Below are positions 1-5,200 of a stretch of DNA of 5,200 nucleotides, one piece after another; position 1 is the first letter of the stretch; every line of letters starts with the position of its first letter. The stretch is from Candidatus Hydrogenedentota bacterium. Its GTDB lineage: Bacteria > Hydrogenedentota > Hydrogenedentia > Hydrogenedentales > CAITNO01. Under the pieces are notes generated by a model, which had not been told where the DNA came from, did no database searches, and saw nothing but the letters and a program-made list of their open reading frames with translations. The stretch covers positions 1-5,200 of the forward strand of contig SKQZ01000119.1 of the NCBI GenBank assembly GCA_007118765.1. Direction: 5' to 3'. A program made the position numbers and the translations under genes.

Positions 1-225
1 GCGTCGGGGCGATACGGTGATGAGCAGGTACAGCGCCAGTGCCAGGGCAATGAATCCCAATCCCATGATGACCCAAAGAATTGCGCCCCCCTGCTCTATC
101 ATCATCATCAGGGTAATGCTGCTGTCCGGGGGCTGCGGCGGCGCCGCCTCATACAGCGCGTCGCCGTATGCCCTGCTCATCCATGCCATTCCGATTGCCG
201 TCACAGGCAACAATAACCGTCCCAT
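1..225 (-). CDS. MotA/TolQ/ExbB proton channel family protein, N-terminal part (cut by window edge)
   Basis: An open frame of 75 codons runs from an ATG at 225-223 to the left edge without a stop. The start is set by a good ribosome binding site, GGGAG on the minus strand (234-238), 8 bases upstream. Residues 1 to about 22 look like a signal peptide: a basic start, a hydrophobic stretch and a small-residue region around A-Y-G-D-A. A short Pro/Ala-rich linker follows at about 26-36. Then come I-E-Q-G-G (43-47) and a hydrophobic membrane segment at about 48-71, ending S-P-R-R. The QGG motif just before the first transmembrane helix is typical of ExbB/TolQ-like subunits of proton-driven inner-membrane motors, which usually work with an ExbD/TolR partner. 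PVC-type ExbB proteins often carry such a cleaved leader. The diagnostic later helices lie outside the window, so transport, Tol-Pal or gliding roles cannot be separated. Confidence 0.75.
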   Translation of the reverse strand, partial: MGRLLLPVTAIGMAWMSRAYGDALYEAAPPQPPDSSITLMMMIEQGGAILWVIMGLGFIALALALYLLITVSPRR

Positions 226-468
226 AGTGTATTCTCCCGGATTTCGGCTTGCGCCCAAAACTGTTTGATGCTGGATATATCCTGCTGTCTTCCAGACCAG
301 CGTGATCCCATTGTTCTCGGACACCACGTGGATACCCTGTCCTGAAAGCGCCCGTGTATACAGATACTATCCTATTGAGAACAAAATGGTTGCAAAAAGA
401 TACGGCCATCGGCAACCGCCGCATAGCGTCTGTTGTAGATATTTTTGAGAGGTATGATCCGGCGCGGC

Positions 469-1773
469 CTAAAGTGTCCACGGCGCACGCATGGACGGCT
501 GCATCATGCGGTTGGCGGCGGCGTCATCAAACTGCTCCGTTTGGGGGTCCCACCGCAATTTCTTGTTAAGCAACATGGCAATGTTCGCCATGTGGCACAT
601 GCTGCCGCTGTGATGCCCCACTTCGGCGGGCGCTTTCGTTTCGCCACGCGACTTTACGCATTCGAGAAAATCGTAATGATGGCCACGACTGCGGCCAAGA
701 TGAATCTCGTTGGGAGTAATCGCCTCGCGCAGGAGTGACGTCGGTTCCGCTTCAAGGTTCCCGCCGTGCACATGAATGAAGACCCATCCTTCATCGCCTT
801 CAAAACGAACGCCCCGTGGCCCGCTGTGATCGCCCACAAGACGCACGCCGTTGGCGTATTCGAATTCAAACTCGTATTCATAGGCGGTGTTAAACAACCC
901 TTCCGTGGGAAACTTTCCCGTGCCGGACACACTGATGGGCATGGTGTGGTCGGTGTCATTGCCCAACTGTCCCAGATCAATGATGTGAGCGCCGCGGTCG
1001 GTCATCTCGCCGCCGCTGTAGTCAAGGATATAGCGAAAATAGAAGTGGCACCGCATTTCAGTGTACGGCGCTTCCCGTGCCGGACCCAGCCAGAAGTCGT
1101 AATCGAAATGGTCGGGCACGGGCATTTCCGGGTAGGTTTCACCCCAGCCATGGTCCACCGGCATTTGCACGCGGATGGTGTGGAGTTTGCCGATGCGACC
1201 GTTCCGCACCAGTTCGCACGCATACCGCGCATTGTCGCGCGACCTTTCATGGCTGCCCGTCTGAAACACCCGTTGATACTGGCGCACGGCATCCACCACG
1301 GCCCGGCCTTCAGGAATGGAGTTCGCCAACGGCTTCTCACAATAGATATCTTTACCGGCCCGCGCGGCAGCCACGCTCATGGCGCCGTGCCAATGATCGG
1401 GGGTGCCAATCATGACCGCGTCAATGTCATCACGCGCCAGCACTTCGCGAAAATCATGATACGCGCTGCAATTCCCCCGTTCGCCGTAAGAGGGTCGGGC
1501 GGCATAATACTCGTCCACGGTGTCCCGTGCTGCTGCGCAGTGATGCCTGTCCACATCGCACACCGCCACCAGCTGCACGTCGGGCATGCTGAAGAAGGCG
1601 CGGGTGTTGTGCATGCCCTGGCCGCCCACGCCTATGGAAGCCATGACAATGCGCTCGCTGGGCGCCGTGTTGCCGTCGCGTCCCAATGCGGATGCGGGGA
1701 TGATGGCGGGAGCGGCTGCTGCGATAGAAGCGCTCTTCAAAAATGACCGTCGGGTTATTTTCCGTTGATGCAT
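469..1773 (-). CDS. Gfo/Idh/MocA family oxidoreductase with Tat signal peptide
   Basis: A 434-residue NAD(P)-dependent oxidoreductase of the glucose-fructose oxidoreductase/inositol dehydrogenase/MocA family, ending in TAG. Residues 4-13 hold a twin-arginine signal (T-R-R-S-F-L-K), followed by an Ala-rich hydrophobic core to about 30, so Tat export is expected. The Rossmann fold has G-V-G-G-Q-G at 48-53 and an acidic C-D-V-D at 72-75 after strand 2. T-P-D-H-W-H is at 124-129, and the family E-K-P motif is at 146-148. The C-terminal half has S-G-G-E-M-T-D-R-G-A-H-I-I-D, G-H-H-Y-D-F-L-E-C-V-K and a terminal R-A-P-W-T-L, all typical of the large exported subfamily in planctomycete-like bacteria. 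An in-frame ATG at 1833 is less likely as start: it overlaps the proposed promoter and would bury the Tat motif, while the ATG at 1773 has an AAAGG site. The substrate is probably a sugar or polyol but cannot be read from the sequence. Confidence 0.95.
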   Translation of the reverse strand: MHQRKITRRSFLKSASIAAAAPAIIPASALGRDGNTAPSERIVMASIGVGGQGMHNTRAFFSMPDVQLVAVCDVDRHHCAAARDTVDEYYAARPSYGERGNCSAYHDFREVLARDDIDAVMIGTPDHWHGAMSVAAARAGKDIYCEKPLANSIPEGRAVVDAVRQYQRVFQTGSHERSRDNARYACELVRNGRIGKLHTIRVQMPVDHGWGETYPEMPVPDHFDYDFWLGPAREAPYTEMRCHFYFRYILDYSGGEMTDRGAHIIDLGQLGNDTDHTMPISVSGTGKFPTEGLFNTAYEYEFEFEYANGVRLVGDHSGPRGVRFEGDEGWVFIHVHGGNLEAEPTSLLREAITPNEIHLGRSRGHHYDFLECVKSRGETKAPAEVGHHSGSMCHMANIAMLLNKKLRWDPQTEQFDDAAANRMMQPSMRAPWTL

Positions 1774-1783
1774 GTGCCGGGAA

Positions 1784-1788
1784 CCTTT
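1784..1788 (-). promoter_or_regulatory. Ribosome binding site that fixes the oxidoreductase start
   Basis: AAAGG on the minus strand lies 10 bases upstream of the ATG at 1773-1771. The other in-frame ATGs, at 1791 and 1833, have no comparable purine-rich site. This start also places the twin-arginine motif at residues 8-9, as expected for a Tat leader. Confidence 0.55.
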
Positions 1789-1834
1789 CATCGTGCTGTT
1801 ATGTAACTTATGTCGGGACTTCTTGCCGTCCATG

Positions 1835-1862
1835 CGTATATTGTGCTATGCCAATCTGACAA
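1835..1862 (-). promoter_or_regulatory. Putative sigma-70-type promoter of the oxidoreductase gene
   Basis: Read on the minus strand, TTGTCA (1862-1857, five of six matches to TTGACA) is followed after 16 bases by TATACG (1840-1835, four of six matches to TATAAT). Transcription would start near 1828, giving a leader of about 55 bases before the ATG at 1773. The call rests on consensus matching alone. Confidence 0.35.
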
Positions 1863-1888
1863 ATGCAAGTTTACACGCTGTTATCCAT

Positions 1889-1918
1889 TTCACAATACGG
1901 AAGACAATAGGGTATAAT
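1889..1918 (+). promoter_or_regulatory. Putative sigma-70-type promoter of the kinase gene
   Basis: TTCACA (1889-1894, five of six matches to the -35 consensus) is separated by 18 bases from a perfect TATAAT (1913-1918). Transcription would begin near 1925, leaving a leader of about 30 bases to the ATG at 1955 or 48 bases to the ATG at 1973. This argues against the much earlier in-frame ATG at 1772, which lies upstream of the promoter. The element is back-to-back with the minus-strand promoter of the oxidoreductase and may also drive the two nuclease genes downstream. Confidence 0.55.
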
Positions 1919-1954
1919 AGAGATAATGCAGTATCAGCCTTCACAGGCCTATAT

Positions 1955-2887
1955 ATGGAGAATAAGAAGGGGATGGCAGATATAATTGACCAACTGCAAC
2001 CCGGACATGTCATTGCAGAACGGTACATAATAAAAAAGAAACTCGGTCGAGGCGGCATGGGCGAGGTGTTTCTTGTCACGGATACCCGTAACAATCGACA
2101 AATCGCGCTAAAAACGTTGCACGCCAAATACTCCAAGAGCCGTCAGGCCATCAGTCGTTTCGTGCGTGAAGTGCAAACGGTGCGCAAGCTCAATCATCCC
2201 GGTATTGTAAAAGTACTGGACGCGCGCAAGTGGAACGAAACGCTGTTCTACACCATGGAATACATAGACGGAAAGAGCTTGCGCATGTGGTTACAGCAGC
2301 GCAAGCGTCTTGAACTCGCCTCGGTTGTCCGTGTGTTGGCGCTGGTGGCGGACGCCCTGGCCCATGCGCACCAGGTCACCATTCATCGCGACTTGTCGCC
2401 GGAAAACATCATGGTATCCCGTGACGGTTCCGTGCGTCTGGTGGACTTCGGCCTGGCAAAGCTGGACGACCAATTCAAGGGGCTTACCGTGGTGGGCGCC
2501 AATTTAGGCAAGGCCCATTACATGGCCCCTGAACAACAGACCAATCCCGCGGGCGTGGACCACCGCGCCGATATTTATCCCCTTGGCGTTATCTTTTTTG
2601 AACTGCTGACAGGGCGCGCGCCCTTGCCCGGCCTGAAAATCACAACCCTGCGGCCCGACCTCCCCGCTGAGACGGATGCGTTCCTGGAAAAAACCATGGC
2701 GCCCAATCCCGATAACCGCTATGCCACGGCAGTCGAGTTCAAGAACGCGCTCATGAATATTTACCGGCTGTCGCAAGCGCAAAAGGAGGCTGCCGGCGCC
2801 AAAGGCAAAGGCAGGGCCAAAGCACAGAAAGCGGGTTTGCTCAGTCGTATTACCGGGTTCTTTACCGGGCTTTTTGGCAAGAAATAA
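1955..2887 (+). CDS. Hanks-type serine/threonine protein kinase, single domain with amphipathic C-terminal tail
   Basis: A 310-residue kinase that should phosphorylate Ser/Thr on partner proteins using ATP. Visible motifs are: glycine-rich loop G-R-G-G-M-G-E-V (31-38), ATP-binding Lys53 in I-A-L-K, helix C Glu72, catalytic loop H-R-D-L-S-P-E-N (144-151), metal-binding D-F-G (164-166), A-P-E (191-193) and the D-x-x-x-D-I-Y-P-L-G helix F region (202-211). The usual HRD+2 lysine is Ser148, a variant seen in other bacterial kinases, so activity is still likely. The C-lobe is short between Thr219 and Arg255, apparently lacking much of helix G. There is no transmembrane helix or sensor domain. The protein ends in a basic linker (277-292) and an amphipathic segment (294-308) that could bind membrane. 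The start is uncertain: ATG 1955 has a weak AGG site, while ATG 1973 has GGAG 12 bases upstream and AAGGGG too close. The putative promoter rules out the frame's earlier ATG at 1772. Confidence 0.93.
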   Translation: MENKKGMADIIDQLQPGHVIAERYIIKKKLGRGGMGEVFLVTDTRNNRQIALKTLHAKYSKSRQAISRFVREVQTVRKLNHPGIVKVLDARKWNETLFYTMEYIDGKSLRMWLQQRKRLELASVVRVLALVADALAHAHQVTIHRDLSPENIMVSRDGSVRLVDFGLAKLDDQFKGLTVVGANLGKAHYMAPEQQTNPAGVDHRADIYPLGVIFFELLTGRAPLPGLKITTLRPDLPAETDAFLEKTMAPNPDNRYATAVEFKNALMNIYRLSQAQKEAAGAKGKGRAKAQKAGLLSRITGFFTGLFGKK

Positions 2888-3010
2888 CTGGTGTAACAAT
2901 CGAGTACACACCAACGTTACCATAACTGAAGATGCCTGAAGCCAAGGCCGCGGCAATACGCACCCCCGCCAACGCCTGTAACACACCACAATAAGCACGG
3001 AGCAATTCTC

Positions 3011-3547
3011 ATGGCGGAACATTATTTTGTTGACGCCTATAACGTCATCCATAAATCAAGTAGCTTGCGGCCCGTCGCAGCACATAACCTGGAACGCGCC
3101 CGGGAAATGCTGTTGGACAAGGTCGTGTGTTTTTGTATGACCGGGAACAAGCATGTAACGGTTGTCTTTGACGGTCGCCAACAGGAAGCGTCTCAGTCGG
3201 TGGCCGCTGTGGACGGCCATGTGACGGGCATGCGCATCATTTTTTCGCCCGTGAATACCTCCGCCGACACGGTCATAGAACGGCTCATCTATCAAGAATC
3301 CAATCGGATGCAGTGTATTGTGGTGAGTAATGACGGCGGCTTGCGTTCCTTGTGCCGGGGGCTGGGAGCGCTCACCATGGAGGCAGACAGTTTTTTGACC
3401 TCAGTCCGCCAATTTGAACGCAGCGCCCGCGAGGCAATCGCCAAAAAACACGACAGCCATGCCTCGGTGTTGGAAGACAGGTTGAATCCCGAAAGCAAAA
3501 GCGCACTGGATGCCCTGCGCAACAACATCGCCAACAACACACGTTGA
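3011..3547 (+). CDS. NYN domain (YacP/Rae1-like) putative ribonuclease
   Basis: A 178-residue protein resembling the YacP/NYN family, which has a PIN-like fold. The characterised member, Bacillus subtilis Rae1, is a ribosome-associated endoribonuclease. The acidic metal site can be traced: Asp8 in V-D-A-Y-N-V-I-H (most relatives have D-G-Y-N, here Ala9), Asp54 in V-V-F-D-G, Asp86 and Glu90 in S-A-D-T-V-I-E-R-L, and Asp108 in V-V-S-N-D. The core ends near residue 145. A charged, probably helical tail follows, and the length is normal for the family. GGAG (2999-3002), 8 bases before the ATG, supports the start. It lies 123 bases after the kinase gene and 57 before the exonuclease gene, on the same strand. 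RNA cleavage and ribosome association are inferred from the family; the target here is unknown. Confidence 0.88.
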   Translation: MAEHYFVDAYNVIHKSSSLRPVAAHNLERAREMLLDKVVCFCMTGNKHVTVVFDGRQQEASQSVAAVDGHVTGMRIIFSPVNTSADTVIERLIYQESNRMQCIVVSNDGGLRSLCRGLGALTMEADSFLTSVRQFERSAREAIAKKHDSHASVLEDRLNPESKSALDALRNNIANNTR

Positions 3548-3604
3548 TCCGGGCCATATTGAAGCAATTGTGTTGCGAAGATGTAAATGCGTTATAGTGA
3601 GTTT

Positions 3605-5044
3605 ATGAGCGACGATAAAAAAGAACTTGACGCGCTGAAAGCGAAACTCGGGCTGATAAGCGCCAAAGATATCGCTTCAAAACCCGAAACGGGACATACC
3701 CGGCCACGGCCACAAACACACGGCACATCCGAACCGAAAGAAGGGGGCCTACTGTCCAGCGCGATGGCGCAACAGTTGCGCGCCCGGCTGGGCTTAAACA
3801 CGGAATCGGCCCCTTCAGCATCACCGCCGCCCGACACACACCCGGACGCCACCGCCACACCGATTGAGACGGTGGTGGACGGCGCTTGTGTCGGCGACGA
3901 AACATCGTCCTTTTTCTGCATGCGCAAACACTATCCGCTCGATTATCTTATTGGCGACATCCCGTTGAGCGCCGCACTCAAATGCACCGGCAAGGAAATC
4001 GCGTTGAGCGCGTGTGATGACACGTTGCTTGGCTTCGATTCAAAACGCGCCTGTTTTATGGATACAGAAACCACCGGGCTTGCGGGCGGCACGGGAACGG
4101 TGGCCTTCCTGGTGGGCATGGGGTATTTTTCCGAAACATCTTTTGTGCTTGAGCAATGCTTTCTGCGCGATTACGACGATGAACCGGCAATGCTTGAGTA
4201 CCTTGCCGAAAGACTCGCTGACGTCGCCACAGTGGTCAGTTATAACGGCAAGAGTTTTGATCTGCCCCTGCTGCGTACCCGGTTCGTACAACACCGGACT
4301 CCATTTCCCCTTGAAGGTGCGGGACACTATGATTTGGTACATGCCGTGCGGCGGGTCTGGAAAAAGCGGTTGCAGAATTGCTCTCTCGGCAATATCGAAA
4401 AAGAAGTGCTCGGGCTTCGTCGGCACGGCGACGTACCCGGATTCCTCATACCACAGTTATGGTTAAATTATTTGGATACCCGCGATGCGCGTCCGTTGGC
4501 ACCGGTGTTCTATCACCACGAAATGGATATCCTGTCTCTCGTGGCGCTTGCAGGACATCTCACCCAAGTGCTGTCGGCAAAGGATGGCGCCTCATTGCGA
4601 CATGCCGAGGACCAACTGTCTGTAGTACGCCTCTACTTTAAGAACAAACAATACGAAGAGGCCATTGCGGAGGCACAACGGTTTTTGGATGCGTCGCGAA
4701 TACCCGACGCACTGAGACGCGAATGCTTTGCCTTGCTGGGACAGGCCTGTAAACGTGCGGGACATTTCGAGGATATGGCGGGCACGTGGACACAAATGCA
4801 CGAGGAATTCCCCGGCGACCCCTTCGCCGCCGCAGAACTGGCAAAATATCGTGAACACCAGCAGCGCGACTATGCGGCCGCCATACTAATTTGTAAAGAA
4901 ACGCTTGCAATCCTCGAAGCCGAGGGAATGCCCGGCGATTTCAGTGTCTCCGCATTGCGGGGACGTCTTGCGCGGCTTGAACGCAAACAAGCGCGACTTA
5001 CCGAGAAATATGGCGACAACGATTCCTTCCTTACCCGGGACTAG
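3605..5044 (+). CDS. YprB/MrfB-like RNase H-fold DEDD exonuclease with TPR-like C-terminal domain
   Basis: A 479-residue protein with three parts. Residues 1 to about 110 are poorly ordered, rich in Pro, Thr and Ala, and contain two similar short motifs, L-K-A-K-L-G-L (11-17) and L-R-A-R-L-G-L (58-64). An RNase H-like exonuclease domain of the YprB type spans about 145-320. Its DEDD metal site is visible as Asp153 and Glu155 in F-M-D-T-E-T-T-G, Asp219 in S-Y-N-G-K-S-F-D, and His304 and Asp308 in Y-H-H-E-M-D. TPR-like helices follow from about 330 to 455, with a charged end. In Bacillus subtilis the homologue YprB (MrfB) acts with helicase YprA (MrfA) in repair of mitomycin C damage and also combines a DEDD nuclease with TPRs. 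No helicase is in this window. The start could instead be ATG 3587, six codons earlier; neither ATG has a strong binding site. The gene follows the NYN gene closely and is probably co-transcribed with it. Confidence 0.92.
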   Translation: MSDDKKELDALKAKLGLISAKDIASKPETGHTRPRPQTHGTSEPKEGGLLSSAMAQQLRARLGLNTESAPSASPPPDTHPDATATPIETVVDGACVGDETSSFFCMRKHYPLDYLIGDIPLSAALKCTGKEIALSACDDTLLGFDSKRACFMDTETTGLAGGTGTVAFLVGMGYFSETSFVLEQCFLRDYDDEPAMLEYLAERLADVATVVSYNGKSFDLPLLRTRFVQHRTPFPLEGAGHYDLVHAVRRVWKKRLQNCSLGNIEKEVLGLRRHGDVPGFLIPQLWLNYLDTRDARPLAPVFYHHEMDILSLVALAGHLTQVLSAKDGASLRHAEDQLSVVRLYFKNKQYEEAIAEAQRFLDASRIPDALRRECFALLGQACKRAGHFEDMAGTWTQMHEEFPGDPFAAAELAKYREHQQRDYAAAILICKETLAILEAEGMPGDFSVSALRGRLARLERKQARLTEKYGDNDSFLTRD

Positions 5045-5084
5045 CCCGGATATTTCATCAGGTTTCGTCGTGAGCCTGAGAAGA

Positions 5085-5195
5085 TTGCGCCAGAGCAGGT
5101 GCTTTGCGCAGGCCGCCGGCTGACAGCGTGTTATCACACGTCGAAGTCGGCGGGCAAGCAAAGTGCCTGATATGGTGTAAGATTCGCAGGCGCAA
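5085..5195 (+). repeat. Nested imperfect inverted repeat; potential long RNA hairpin downstream of the exonuclease gene
   Basis: After the stop at 5044 the remaining 156 bases hold no gene but strong dyad symmetry. The core stem pairs 5096-5107 with 5158-5169 (12 pairs, two of them G.U). After an internal loop (5108-5112 against 5154-5157) it continues with 5113-5121 against 5145-5153 (9 pairs, one G.U). A second small internal loop (5122-5125 against 5142-5144) leads to 5126-5131 against 5136-5141 (6 pairs, one G.U), closed by the tetraloop TATC. A perfect 7-base outer pairing, TTGCGCC 5085-5091 with GGCGCAA 5189-5195, encloses the whole, though 19 bases on the right arm stay unpaired. No T-run follows on either strand, so it is not a standard intrinsic terminator. 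It could be a structured 3' untranslated region, a small RNA or a decayed palindromic mobile element. The pairing is seen directly; the function is unknown. Confidence 0.6.
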
Positions 5196-5200
5196 CAGAA

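Noticed and set aside
99..110. ATC/CAT triplet run in the ExbB-like gene as a microsatellite.
   Set aside because: It is only four units long and simply encodes Met-Met-Met-Ile just before the QGG motif; too short to call a repeat.
355..384. Minus-strand TTGTTC-18-TATACA as a promoter for the ExbB-like gene.
   Set aside because: Only three of six and four of six consensus matches. Other equally weak pairs occur nearby, such as TTGCAA and TAGTAT, so no promoter can be assigned.
766..1746. A 326-codon plus-strand open frame lying wholly opposite the oxidoreductase gene.
   Set aside because: Its His/Ala/Val-rich translation resembles no family, and it is antisense to a gene with clear motifs. 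It is a reading-frame shadow caused by codon bias.
1772..1954. N-terminal extension of the kinase frame to an ATG at 1772.
   Set aside because: The extension covers the putative kinase promoter and has Cys-rich, non-kinase-like sequence. The normal N-terminus begins just before the glycine-rich loop.
2889..2913. Dyad TGGTGT / ACACCA after the kinase stop as a possible terminator.
   Set aside because: The stem is only 6 pairs with a 13-base loop and no following T-run, so it does not support an intrinsic terminator.
4886..5161. A 91-codon minus-strand open frame over the end of the exonuclease gene and the hairpin region.
   Set aside because: It is mostly antisense to the exonuclease, has no recognisable domain, and its start region falls inside the inverted repeat. 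No support for a real gene.
5096..5169. The hairpin as a Rho-independent terminator.
   Set aside because: Bases following the stem on the plus strand (ATATGGTG) and on the minus strand (CTCTGGCG) contain no T-run, and the stem is longer and more interrupted than usual terminators.

Overview
The window carries five protein-coding genes, one of them cut by the left edge. The mix suggests a Gram-negative bacterium of the Planctomycetes-Verrucomicrobia-Lentisphaerae kind or an allied candidate phylum such as Hydrogenedentota. The reasons are a Tat-exported Gfo/Idh/MocA oxidoreductase of the type expanded in those groups, an ExbB/TolQ-type channel protein made with an N-terminal signal peptide, and a Hanks-type Ser/Thr kinase. 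Base composition is moderately GC-rich. The phylum is an inference from gene style; no marker gene is present.

Left part, minus strand: the N-terminal 75 codons of a MotA/TolQ/ExbB family protein (1-225) lie downstream of the oxidoreductase gene (469-1773), separated by a 243-base gap with no gene. The oxidoreductase is probably exported by the Tat system and acts on a sugar-like substrate outside the cytoplasm.

Middle, about 1774-1954: a divergent control region. A minus-strand promoter-like pair serves the oxidoreductase, and a stronger plus-strand pair with a perfect TATAAT serves the kinase.

Right part, plus strand: a small Ser/Thr kinase (1955-2887), a YacP/Rae1-type NYN nuclease (3011-3547) and a YprB/MrfB-type DEDD exonuclease with C-terminal TPR-like helices (3605-5044). 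They are co-directional, with gaps of 123 and 57 bases and no convincing terminator between them, so they may be co-transcribed. A kinase followed by two nucleases suggests a kinase-linked nucleic-acid processing module, but that link is inferred from position only.

After the last stop codon, 5045-5200 holds no gene. It does hold a striking nested inverted repeat (core 5096-5169, with an outer arm reaching 5085-5195). All four non-Watson-Crick positions in the core are G.U pairs when read as plus-strand RNA, which makes it a candidate structured RNA in the 3' region of the exonuclease transcript. This is the strongest unexplained signal in the window.
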